From contig JAJRQU010000221.1 in assembly GCA_024280095.1 (NCBI GenBank), positions 1-32,670 on the forward strand: a stretch of 32,670 nt of DNA, given 5' to 3'. This document shows positions 8,925 to 16,078 of the stretch, piece by piece. The notes beneath the pieces were generated by a model. That model was given only the letters and a program-made list of their open reading frames with translations. It did no database searches and was not told the origin of the DNA. Both the position numbers and the translations under genes were made by a program. The stretch is from Alphaproteobacteria bacterium. Its GTDB lineage: Bacteria; Pseudomonadota; Alphaproteobacteria; Sphingomonadales; Emcibacteraceae. Position 1 is the first letter of the stretch. The number at the start of each line of letters is the position of its first letter.

Positions 8925-10474
8925 TGAAAATTCGTGCTCAGATTGGCATGGTCCTGAATTTGGACAAATGCATAGGGTGTCACACCTGTTCGGTAACCTG
9001 TAAAAATGTATGGACATCTCGCGCGGGTGTTGAATATGCGTGGTTTAATAATGTTGAATCCAAACCGGGCGTTGGCTATCCCCGGGATTGGGAAAACCAG
9101 AATAAATGGAACGGCGGCTGGATGCGCCTTGGCAATGGAAAGCTTAAGCCCAAGATCGGCGGAAAATTCAGGGTTCTGGCAAAATTATTCGCCAATCCTG
9201 ATTTGCCGGAAATTGATGATTATTATGAGCCTTTCACCTTTGAATATGACCGGCTTCAGAAATCACCAGAGGTTAAAACGCCGCCCACAGCCCGTCCGCA
9301 TTCCGCCATTACCGGCGATGTGATGGATAAGCTGGAATGGGGCCCTAATTGGGAAGAAATTCTGGGCGGTGAATTTTCCAAACGGTCAAAGGATTATAAT
9401 TTTGGCCAGATGGAAAAAGAAATATACGGCGAGTTTGAAAATACATTCATGATGTATTTGCCGCGCCTGTGTGAACATTGCCTGAATCCGACCTGTGCGG
9501 CGGCCTGTCCCAGCGGCGCCATATATAAACGCGAAGAAGATGGTATCGTGCTGATCGATCAGGATAAATGCCGGGGCTGGCGCATGTGTGTCAGCGGCTG
9601 TCCTTACAAGAAAATCTATTTCAACTGGGACAGCGGAAAATCTGAAAAATGTACATTCTGCTATCCGCGCATTGAGGCCGGAGATCCGACGGTTTGTTCC
9701 GAAACCTGCGTTGGCCGCATTCGTTATCTTGGCGTGATGCTCTATGATGCGGATCGTATATCAGAGGCCGCGAGCGCCGAGGATGTGGAAGACCTATATC
9801 AATCTCAATGTGATATTTTCTTAGACCCCCATGATCCTGAAGTCATTGCTCAGGCCAAAAAAGACGGCGTGCCGGATAGCTGGCTTGCGGCGGCGAAAAA
9901 CTCGCCGGTTTATAAAATGGCGATGGACTGGAAGGTTGCCTTCCCGCTTCATCCGGAATATCGCACGCTGCCCATGGTTTGGTATATTCCGCCATTGTCG
10001 CCCATTCAGTCCGTCATGGAGGACGGCAGACTGGAAAAAAGCGGTGTCATCCCCGATGTTCAGGATCTTCGTATTCCTGTGAAATATCTGGCCAATATGC
10101 TGACGGCGGGTAAGGAGGAACCTGTGGTTCATGCCTTGGAAAGAATGCTGGCAATGCGGGCCTTCATGCGCGAGAAAACGGTCGAAGGGGTTACTGATCT
10201 GGCCATATTGGAACGGGTTGGTTTGAATGAGAAAACGCTGGATGATATGTACCGGATAATGGCGCTTGCCAATTACGAAGACCGCTATGTCATTCCCAGC
10301 AATCACCGGGAATATGCCGGGGAGACACCCTTTGACAATGATATTGCTTTCGAGCAACGCAGCTCTTGCGGTTTTACCTTTGGCAATGATTGCGGCGGGG
10401 GCGGGGAGACCCGAAAAAACCTGTTTGGCAATTCAACCCATAAAAATACCATGAGCGGAAAAGTGAGGAGTTAA
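8924..10474 (+). CDS. narH: Respiratory nitrate reductase beta subunit NarH
   Basis: A 516-residue electron-transfer subunit that carries four Fe-S clusters between NarI hemes and NarG. The first ferredoxin-like motif, CIGCHTCSVTCKNVW, is near residues 18-30. CEHCLNPTCAAACPSGAIY and CRGWRMCVSGCPYKK follow in the middle; tryptophan replaces a cysteine in the latter, which gives NarH its [3Fe-4S] cluster. CTFCYPRIEAGDPTVCSETC completes the set. The length is normal. The ATG overlaps the last base of the narG stop, implying coupled translation. The C-terminal region has extra cysteines, including CGFTFGNDCGGGG. Confidence 0.97.
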   Translation: MKIRAQIGMVLNLDKCIGCHTCSVTCKNVWTSRAGVEYAWFNNVESKPGVGYPRDWENQNKWNGGWMRLGNGKLKPKIGGKFRVLAKLFANPDLPEIDDYYEPFTFEYDRLQKSPEVKTPPTARPHSAITGDVMDKLEWGPNWEEILGGEFSKRSKDYNFGQMEKEIYGEFENTFMMYLPRLCEHCLNPTCAAACPSGAIYKREEDGIVLIDQDKCRGWRMCVSGCPYKKIYFNWDSGKSEKCTFCYPRIEAGDPTVCSETCVGRIRYLGVMLYDADRISEAASAEDVEDLYQSQCDIFLDPHDPEVIAQAKKDGVPDSWLAAAKNSPVYKMAMDWKVAFPLHPEYRTLPMVWYIPPLSPIQSVMEDGRLEKSGVIPDVQDLRIPVKYLANMLTAGKEEPVVHALERMLAMRAFMREKTVEGVTDLAILERVGLNEKTLDDMYRIMALANYEDRYVIPSNHREYAGETPFDNDIAFEQRSSCGFTFGNDCGGGGETRKNLFGNSTHKNTMSGKVRS

Positions 10475-10477
10475 GCG

Positions 10478-11185
10478 ATGAAAACCTTTAAAATTTTAGG
10501 GTTGCTGCTGTCATATCCTAAGGAAGATTTAATAGAGCATCTGGATGATTTGGGGCAAGTGATCGTGGCTGAACGCCTCCTGCCTGCCCGGCAGATCAAA
10601 AAAATTGTAAAATTTATCGAGGACATGAAAACGCAGGATATTTATGTGCTTCAGGAAAATTATGTCGAGTTATTCGATCGGGGGCGGGCTCATTGTCTGC
10701 AATTGTTTGAACATATCCACGGCGAAAGCCGCGACCGGGGGCAGGCCATGGTTAATCTGGCCGAAGCCTACGGGGAAAAAGGATTATATGTATCGGCAGG
10801 GGAGCTACCGGATTATCTGCCATTATTTCTGGAATATCTTTCCTTATGTTCTGCCAAGGAGGCTCTTGAAATGCTGGGCGATCCCATCAATGTCATTGCC
10901 ACCATCGGGGTGAAATTGAAAAAACGAAAATCATCTTATGCGGTAATTTTCGAGGCCCTGGAATCCCTGTCAAAAGTTAAGCCTGATGCCGATATGATTG
11001 CGCTTGTCCGGTTAGAGCCTCTCGTGGAAATGAGCCATGATGACATTGATGCAGAGTGGGAAGAGGCCAATGCCTTTGACAATAGTGATGTGGACGGGGC
11101 GGATTGCGGCAGCTGTGATATTTTCCCGAATGCGACAGAAGAGATTAAAAAATTCAATGATAAAAACATGAATGGAGGTCAGTAA
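10478..11185 (+). CDS. narJ: Nitrate reductase molybdenum cofactor assembly chaperone NarJ
   Basis: A 235-residue all-helical chaperone of the NarJ/TorD family. It binds apo-NarG and allows molybdenum-cofactor and FS0 insertion before the complex docks on NarI. The sequence contains the family-typical LPDYLPLFLEYLSL segment around residues 110-125 and an early LSYP motif. The C-terminal tail is acidic, with GADCGSCDIFPN. It starts 3 bp after narH and ends 1 bp before narI. It is not a subunit of the final enzyme. Confidence 0.95.
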   Translation: MKTFKILGLLLSYPKEDLIEHLDDLGQVIVAERLLPARQIKKIVKFIEDMKTQDIYVLQENYVELFDRGRAHCLQLFEHIHGESRDRGQAMVNLAEAYGEKGLYVSAGELPDYLPLFLEYLSLCSAKEALEMLGDPINVIATIGVKLKKRKSSYAVIFEALESLSKVKPDADMIALVRLEPLVEMSHDDIDAEWEEANAFDNSDVDGADCGSCDIFPNATEEIKKFNDKNMNGGQ

Positions 11186-11186
11186 T

Positions 11187-11888
11187 ATGCCAGAAACAAC
11201 ATCATTTCTTCATCATCTGGCCTTTGGCATCTATCCCTATATTGCCGTGTTGGTGATGGTTTTGGGGTCGATCCTGCGTTATGATCGTGATCAATATAGC
11301 TGGAAGGCAAATTCCAGCCAGCTTCTGCGATCAAAGGGCATGAGGCTCGGCAGTAATTTATTCCATATTGGTATTATCCTGCTGTTTTTTACCCATCTTG
11401 TCGGGCTTTTGATGCCTGAATCTGTCTATCATCTGTTTATGACGACCGAGGCCAAGCAAATGATGGCCATGATCGGCGGCGGTATTCTGGGCGGAATATG
11501 TTTTATCGGCCTGACGATTTTGATCGTGCGGCGTATGACCGACAAGCGCATTCGTGCCACCAGCAAAACGTCTGACCTGCTGCTGTTATGGATGCTGTAT
11601 ATCCAGCTGATTCTGGGTTTGATATCCATATATTATTCCGCGCAGCATCTGGATGGCTCCTCTATGGTGGCCTTGGGGAACTGGGCGCAGCATATCGTGA
11701 CGTTCCGCAGCGGAGCCGCCGATTTTATTATCCATGAGCCATGGGTTTTCAAGGCACATCTATTGCTAGGGCTGACCATATTTCTGGTCTTTCCTTTCAC
11801 CCGCCTTGTGCATATGTTAAGCGTGCCGGTGAAATATATTTTCCGGACGGGCTATCAGATTGTCCGTAAACGTGGCCGAGGATATTGA
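11187..11888 (+). CDS. narI: Respiratory nitrate reductase gamma subunit NarI (cytochrome b)
   Basis: A 233-residue inner-membrane diheme cytochrome b that oxidises quinol and passes electrons to NarH. Five membrane segments are evident. The heme ligands are in the expected places: H60 and H70 in FHIGIILLFFTH, and H191 and H209 in KAHLLLGLTIFLVFPFTRLVH. I chose ATG 11187 because GGAGG lies about 9 bases ahead; upstream in-frame codons overlap narJ. Ubiquinol is the likely donor, which links it to the ubiTUV genes just downstream. Confidence 0.95.
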   Translation: MPETTSFLHHLAFGIYPYIAVLVMVLGSILRYDRDQYSWKANSSQLLRSKGMRLGSNLFHIGIILLFFTHLVGLLMPESVYHLFMTTEAKQMMAMIGGGILGGICFIGLTILIVRRMTDKRIRATSKTSDLLLLWMLYIQLILGLISIYYSAQHLDGSSMVALGNWAQHIVTFRSGAADFIIHEPWVFKAHLLLGLTIFLVFPFTRLVHMLSVPVKYIFRTGYQIVRKRGRGY

Positions 11889-11913
11889 GCCAAGGATATT
11901 GAAAGGAATATTA

Positions 11914-12363
11914 ATGCCGGTATTTGTCAATAATTGTGAAATCTCTGACGAGGAAGTTCACGCAGAAATGATCAATCATCCCGCACCCGACGTGGATGCG
12001 GCGCGGCTTGAGGCCGCCCGCGCGCTGGTGGTTCGGCAATTGCTGCTTGAGGATGCGGCCGAGCGGGAGCTTATCAGCTTTAAAGATATCTCAGGCCTGG
12101 AAGAAGAACAGGGTGAGGCCGTCATAATCCGGCTTTTGGATGAGGTCATCACCACGCCAGAAGCGGATTCTGAAACCTGCGCGCGCTTTTATGAACAGCA
12201 TAAGGCCAGTTTTCTGGATAAAAAGACGGATAAAATTCTGGCCTATGAATTGGTTGAACCGCATATCTCACAATATCTGGAAGACAGAGCCTATCACGCC
12301 GCCTTCCACGCCTATCTTGATGTTTTGATGTCAAAAGCCAAGATTGTTGGTCTCGCAGCATAA
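11914..12363 (+). CDS. NifM/parvulin-like protein lacking the isomerase domain
   Basis: A 149-residue soluble protein. In many nar operons the gene after narI encodes a NifM-like peptidyl-prolyl isomerase of roughly 280-300 residues. This protein resembles the flanks of that family: an N-terminal helical segment with VDAARLEAARALVVRQLLLEDA, the TCARFYEQHKASF helix that normally leads into the parvulin domain, and the C-terminal ISQYLEDRAYHAAFHAYLDVL helix. About 90 residues expected between the last two are missing; only a short linker joins them. The frame is open throughout, so this is a clean internal loss, not a frameshift. It may act as a pure chaperone for the reductase. ATG 11914 follows AAAGGA. 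The function is inferred. Confidence 0.65.
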   Translation: MPVFVNNCEISDEEVHAEMINHPAPDVDAARLEAARALVVRQLLLEDAAERELISFKDISGLEEEQGEAVIIRLLDEVITTPEADSETCARFYEQHKASFLDKKTDKILAYELVEPHISQYLEDRAYHAAFHAYLDVLMSKAKIVGLAA

Positions 12364-12384
12364 ACATACCAAAGAAGCTATATT

Positions 12385-12414
12385 AAAAGGGAGGCAGAAG
12401 CCTCCCTTTTTTTT
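12385..12414 (+). terminator. Strong intrinsic terminator of the nar operon
   Basis: AAAAGGGAGGC (12385-12395), loop AGAA, then GCCTCCCTTTT (12400-12410) and further Ts: a perfect GC-rich stem with a T-run. It lies 21 bp after the last nar-operon stop. The A-rich left flank becomes a T-run on the other strand, so it could also stop transcription from the convergent carbonic anhydrase gene. Confidence 0.92.
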
Positions 12415-12431
12415 GTGGATATATGGGTTAT

Positions 12432-13094
12432 TTATGTCAATTCTTTGAATTCTTCTGACGTTTCGTTATATTCCAGCAAACGACCTTCGCCGATGTCATA
12501 ATGCCAAGCATGGATTTTAAGGCGATCCTGCGTCATGGCTTCTTTAACCCAAGGGAATGTGACAAGATTTTTGAGGGATATCAGGCTCGCGCGTTGTTCG
12601 CATATTTTTGCGCGGCTTTCGATGTCGGCAGCGGCTTTTTCCTGATCTGTGAAGACGGCGGCATCATCAACAATCTGCATCCAGGGCCGGATGAAGCTGT
12701 AATGTTTGGCCGGCTCGGGATTTTCTGGTTTTGGATTATCGTGATCTGCCATAAGTGCGCGAATGCCGCCGCAACCGCTATGGCCCATAATGACGATATG
12801 TTCGACTTTCAAATGAATAACGGCAAATTCAATGGCGGCACTGGTGCTGTGATGGGTATTGCCGCTTTCATGGTAAGGCGGCACCAGATTGGCCACATTA
12901 TTCACCACAAAAATATCGCCCAGACTGGCTCTGGTGATGATTGCCGGATTAACGCGGCTGTCACTACAGGCGATGATCATGACTTTGGGGCTTTGGCCTT
13001 CTTTGGCTTCACTGAGCCAAGCGGAATTTTCCTGTGATAGATATTGGCTCCGGAAGGCTTTATACCCTTCAAGGAGCTTTGCGTAAGATGCCAT
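12432..13094 (-). CDS. Beta-class carbonic anhydrase
   Basis: A 220-residue cytoplasmic zinc enzyme that interconverts carbon dioxide and bicarbonate. The zinc ligands C43, H105 and C108 are present, in IACSDSR and GHSGCGG, together with the catalytic D45-R47 dyad. The length is typical. It converges on the nar operon and lies 35 bp downstream of ubiV on the same strand, so it may be co-transcribed with ubiTUV. A role in supplying bicarbonate or handling carbon dioxide from 2-oxoacid decarboxylation is conjecture. Confidence 0.93.
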   Translation of the reverse strand: MASYAKLLEGYKAFRSQYLSQENSAWLSEAKEGQSPKVMIIACSDSRVNPAIITRASLGDIFVVNNVANLVPPYHESGNTHHSTSAAIEFAVIHLKVEHIVIMGHSGCGGIRALMADHDNPKPENPEPAKHYSFIRPWMQIVDDAAVFTDQEKAAADIESRAKICEQRASLISLKNLVTFPWVKEAMTQDRLKIHAWHYDIGEGRLLEYNETSEEFKELT

Positions 13095-13129
13095 AATTTG
13101 AGAAATCCTATAATAAATTTTGTGTAAAT

Positions 13130-14026
13130 CTAAATGCTGATTTGTTTCAAGCCAGCAACATTATGATAATAGCCATTGGAAAAGCAGGGCGCAATCATTT
13201 CCGCTTCAAGCAGATCGTTTACTTGGTCGATGGCGATTTTTTCATCAAGGAAATCCCGGGTTAACTGGCTGATTTTCACCATATTCACATCATGGGGCGA
13301 CAGGCGAAAATTTTGGATGCCCATGGCGCAAAGCTCCGGCAATTCCGCCATAAGATTACAATAGCTATAAGACAGGGTCTGCAAGCCATTAATGGCCAGA
13401 AATCGCTGGCCATCCATGGTATCCACGGTCAAACCATTCGGATCTTTTGCGCAAACATATTGACAGCCATCTTTATGGATTTTATGGGCGCGGGCATGAT
13501 AACAACGGGCGGAAATGGCCAAGGGCAGACGCCCAAAAGTCTGCACTTCCAATTCTGCTTTAGCAACCTTGGCAAGGGCGCGAAGTGAGGCTGCGGGCAG
13601 CTCCGGCGGCAGAGAAATCCTTATTGCCCCGTGATCCTCGTAATATTTTAAGCTCGCTTCATTATAGATATTGATGAAAGGGCCGATAGCATGATCCTGA
13701 TCTTGCAACAGGCTTACCGCAGACAGGTCGTTCCCCTCAATCAAATAATCTTTTGCCATGGCGGTGATGTCCCGCGTTGCTGTCATATCCCGGTCATCCA
13801 GAACCAGCATCAGGCTGGATAAAATCACCTTCTTCCCGGCTCTTTCCAGTCGATCTATCACCTCGGGCAGATAATTTTTTCCGGCCATTCTTTTGCCGCA
13901 GACCACTTCGCCCAGATATACATGGTCGATCGGCGCTTCATCGGCGATGGCAAAATAAAAATCGCGGATTTTATCATCTTCCCAATGAAATAATAAGGGG
14001 CCAAGGGAGAGTTTGCCAAATTTCAT
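13130..14026 (-). CDS. ubiV: Oxygen-independent ubiquinone biosynthesis protein UbiV
   Basis: A U32-family protein of 298 residues that works with UbiU to hydroxylate the ubiquinone ring without oxygen. The four Fe-S ligands match the Escherichia coli pattern: C43 (VVCGKR), then C175, C188 and C192 with the spacing C-x12-C-x3-C. The start opens MKFGKLSLGP, close to the E. coli MKYSLGP. I chose ATG 14026, which overlaps the ubiU stop as TGATG; an upstream ATG at 14035 is also possible. It is last in ubiT-ubiU-ubiV. It was long annotated as a collagenase-like peptidase, but no protease residues are evident. Confidence 0.92.
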   Translation of the reverse strand: MKFGKLSLGPLLFHWEDDKIRDFYFAIADEAPIDHVYLGEVVCGKRMAGKNYLPEVIDRLERAGKKVILSSLMLVLDDRDMTATRDITAMAKDYLIEGNDLSAVSLLQDQDHAIGPFINIYNEASLKYYEDHGAIRISLPPELPAASLRALAKVAKAELEVQTFGRLPLAISARCYHARAHKIHKDGCQYVCAKDPNGLTVDTMDGQRFLAINGLQTLSYSYCNLMAELPELCAMGIQNFRLSPHDVNMVKISQLTRDFLDEKIAIDQVNDLLEAEMIAPCFSNGYYHNVAGLKQISI

Positions 14027-15009
14027 CACATCCATTTTCTATTATAGGCTCCTGTTGTATTTTGCCCGCCTTCGGACAGGTTATCCATGTCTATGATCAG
14101 CCTTTCGCCGCGCATCGCGGCATCAATGGCTTTGCGGAAATTTGCCGTCACTTGGCGCACATAAGCCTTGCTGCGCTGTCGGCCCTCAATTTTCAAGGCG
14201 CTGACGCCGGCTTCCATCAATTCCGGTAATATGCGGGTGACATTCAGGCTGGTGGGTTCTTCAAACAGGTAACCGGTTTCCTCATTGGCCGTAAAACGCC
14301 CCTTGCACAGGGTGGGGTATCCGGCTTGCTCGCGGGGGCCAAACTTATTGATGGTAAAATCCGCCAGATTTGTTTTGAGATCCTGACCCTGATGGATATA
14401 TGTCACATGGCTGGCGGGGGAACATACGCCGTTCATATTCGGAGATTTTCCCGTGATATAGGATGACAGGCTGCACCGGCCTTCTGCCATGGGACACATG
14501 CCGCCAAAGGCAAAAACTTCTGTTTCTATGTCAATTTTCTGATTAATGTCCTGAATTTCCGGCAGGGTAAGAACGCGGGGCAGAACAACGCGCCGAATGC
14601 CGAATTCCCTGACATAATGATTGATGGCCGCGGCATTGGACGCGGATGCCTGCACAGATAAGTGCAATCTCAGATCAGGATGGGTTCGCGCCGCATAATC
14701 AAGCAAACCAATATCGGCCAATATAATGGCATCAACATTTAATTTTGCCGCATTATCCACGGCATTGATCCACGGCTGGCCGCGCCCGGCAGCAGCATAA
14801 GTATTGACGGCCAACAGGACTTTTGCGCCTTTTGCATGGGCATAATCCAAACCCTCGGCCAGTTCATCAACGGAAAAATTCAAGCCCGGGAAATTGCGGG
14901 CATTGGTTTCATCGCGAAAGCCCAAATATACCGCATCCGCGCCTTCATCCACAGCAACGCGCAGGGCCGCAGGGGTGCCCGCCGGGCATATAAGCTCTAA
15001 TTTTGTCAT
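14026..15009 (-). CDS. ubiU: Oxygen-independent ubiquinone biosynthesis protein UbiU
   Basis: A 327-residue U32-family protein, partner of UbiV in the anaerobic hydroxylation steps of ubiquinone synthesis. The Fe-S cysteines C172, C179, C196 and C235 sit in MCPMAEGRC, NGVCSP and TLCKGR. They are offset by a constant three residues from the E. coli positions I recall (169, 176, 193, 232). The N-terminus LELICPAGTPAALRVAVDEGADAVYLG is a classic U32 start. It overlaps ubiT by 4 bases. Prephenate has been proposed as the oxygen donor in the studied system. Confidence 0.93.
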   Translation of the reverse strand: MTKLELICPAGTPAALRVAVDEGADAVYLGFRDETNARNFPGLNFSVDELAEGLDYAHAKGAKVLLAVNTYAAAGRGQPWINAVDNAAKLNVDAIILADIGLLDYAARTHPDLRLHLSVQASASNAAAINHYVREFGIRRVVLPRVLTLPEIQDINQKIDIETEVFAFGGMCPMAEGRCSLSSYITGKSPNMNGVCSPASHVTYIHQGQDLKTNLADFTINKFGPREQAGYPTLCKGRFTANEETGYLFEEPTSLNVTRILPELMEAGVSALKIEGRQRSKAYVRQVTANFRKAIDAAMRGERLIIDMDNLSEGGQNTTGAYNRKWM

Positions 15010-15704
15010 ATCTTTGTTTTCCGGCTCAGGCTTTGCAGGCGGTTTTGGGTTTTGGTCAGCATCTTGTCCAGATGATCCAATCTGTTTCGGAGGTTTTGAT
15101 TGTCATATTCCAGCCCCTCGCAACGTTTTGACAGGGGAAGGGTTATGGCCTGGCCGATTAAGCCCATATTGCGCGACAGGTTTTGATACAGACGCTCGCC
15201 AACATTTAAGACGGCCTTTGCCGGCCCTGCCAACAGGCCAAAGGAGGCAATGATTTCTGCCCGAAGATCAATATCGTCGCTGTCGACAGCATTGCGCAGG
15301 GTCAATAAGGCCGCCGTATCGCCTTCTATTGTCAAATGGCGGGAGAAAAATAAGGCATCGCCGTCCAGCTTTCCGTCCATCATATCCATAAGCGATAAAA
15401 GTGGCCCGCAGATTGTCACATCTGCAAGACCCATAAATTCATCCTCAATTTGGCAGGACATATGATTTTTTTGAATGGTCAGGCGAAAGTCATGGGGAAA
15501 ATCCGTTGGCCGGATGAGAAATGTCGTGCCCGCGATCTGTTCAAGCCGGGCAAGAATAGCGGGATGGTTTTTCTGAATGTGATCTGCGGTATATTGAAGC
15601 CATCGATTGAGCGGCGCTCTGGGCAATGGTTTGATCATCAAGCCCGCCATTAACAGGGGCGAGAACGCGTCATTTGCGTTATGATTATCTGGCTCAAGGG
15701 ACAT
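15006..15704 (-). CDS. ubiT: SCP2-domain ubiquinone biosynthesis accessory factor UbiT
   Basis: A 232-residue protein with an SCP2 lipid-binding domain, which holds isoprenoid quinone intermediates during anaerobic ubiquinone synthesis (the anaerobic counterpart of UbiJ). The SCP2 core covers about residues 30-130, with the typical TFLIRPTDFPHDFRLTI and LADVTICGPLLSLMDMMDG segments. The C-terminus ends in a likely coiled coil (LEYDNQNLRNRLDHLDKML). The frame extends to a TTG at 15719, but ATG 15704 gives a normal start. It is first in ubiTUV, directly behind an FNR-type promoter. Confidence 0.85.
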   Translation of the reverse strand: MSLEPDNHNANDAFSPLLMAGLMIKPLPRAPLNRWLQYTADHIQKNHPAILARLEQIAGTTFLIRPTDFPHDFRLTIQKNHMSCQIEDEFMGLADVTICGPLLSLMDMMDGKLDGDALFFSRHLTIEGDTAALLTLRNAVDSDDIDLRAEIIASFGLLAGPAKAVLNVGERLYQNLSRNMGLIGQAITLPLSKRCEGLEYDNQNLRNRLDHLDKMLTKTQNRLQSLSRKTKI

Positions 15705-15737
15705 ATTCAGCTTTTTCAAATTGTTGTTTTTCGGGCA

Positions 15738-15779
15738 TGTATAACCTGTTTATTAAGTAAGCCGATTGATTCATGTCAA
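15738..15779 (-). promoter_or_regulatory. FNR-type class II promoter of ubiTUV
   Basis: TTGATTCATGTCAA (15766-15779 as read on the plus strand) is a TTGAT-N4-GTCAA box, 9 of 10 to the FNR consensus and with the same variant base as the narK1 box. On the minus strand a start at 15731 would place the box centre at -41.5. The -10 position (15738-15743) then reads TATACA. The layout matches the narK1 promoter. Confidence 0.72.
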
Positions 15780-15985
15780 GGAAGCTTATGGATAATTGGT
15801 TGTTTTTATTGGTCTTTTAGACATTAAATATTTTTTTTGATATTTTTGCAGATCAAATTTCCCATACTGAAAAACATCGACATTGCAATTAGTTAACCGA
15901 GCGTTCGAGGAATTTTCTTTCTCCAATAGGTTTAATAAGACATTTTCTTTCATAAAACTGCGCGTTTTAAACGTTTTATCCTTGC
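15780..15985. other. AT-rich intergenic region between ubiT and iorA
   Basis: No gene is visible. It contains a 22-bp dyad, TTTGAT (15836-15841) and ATCAAA (15852-15857), whose 10-base gap is too wide for an FNR site. It also has a 10-mer direct repeat, ATTTTCTTTC, at 15912-15921 and 15942-15951, exactly 30 bp apart (about three helical turns). Both could be protein sites serving iorA. No clear sigma-70 hexamer pair for iorA could be fixed. Confidence 0.35.
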
Positions 15986-16054
15986 GATTACTGATAAATA
16001 TGATACATTTTATTTAAATTTAAGAAAATTAATGTATCATATTTATCGGTAATC
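15986..16054. promoter_or_regulatory. 24-bp inverted repeat upstream of iorA
   Basis: The left arm (15986-16009) and right arm (16031-16054) are reverse complements at 23 of 24 positions, separated by a 21-bp AT-rich spacer. Arm centres are 45 bp apart. Each arm contains GATAAATATGATACATT on one strand or the other. The right arm ends 24 bp before the iorA start and just before its ribosome site. Two operator copies bound by one regulator is the simplest reading. A long RNA hairpin blocking or ending the transcript is possible if transcription starts further upstream. Confidence 0.7.
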
Positions 16055-16078
16055 ATTGACTGTGAACAGGAGAAGACG

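Noticed and set aside
9821-10357. 178-codon open frame on the minus strand
   Set aside because: It is antisense to the well-conserved narH and its translation matches no family.
11914-12363. Frameshift as the cause of the short NifM-like gene
   Set aside because: Both conserved flanks are in the same frame with no stop between them, and no parvulin motif was seen in other frames here.
12501-13037. 178-codon open frame on the plus strand
   Set aside because: It is antisense to the beta-carbonic anhydrase, which has all its catalytic residues.
13777-14229. 150-codon open frame on the plus strand
   Set aside because: It spans the ubiV-ubiU junction in antisense. Both of those proteins keep their Fe-S cysteines.
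15836-15857. TTTGAT and ATCAAA dyad as a possible FNR box
   Set aside because: The half-sites are 10 bases apart; FNR-type proteins need a 4-base gap between TTGAT and ATCAA. Kept only as an unassigned dyad.
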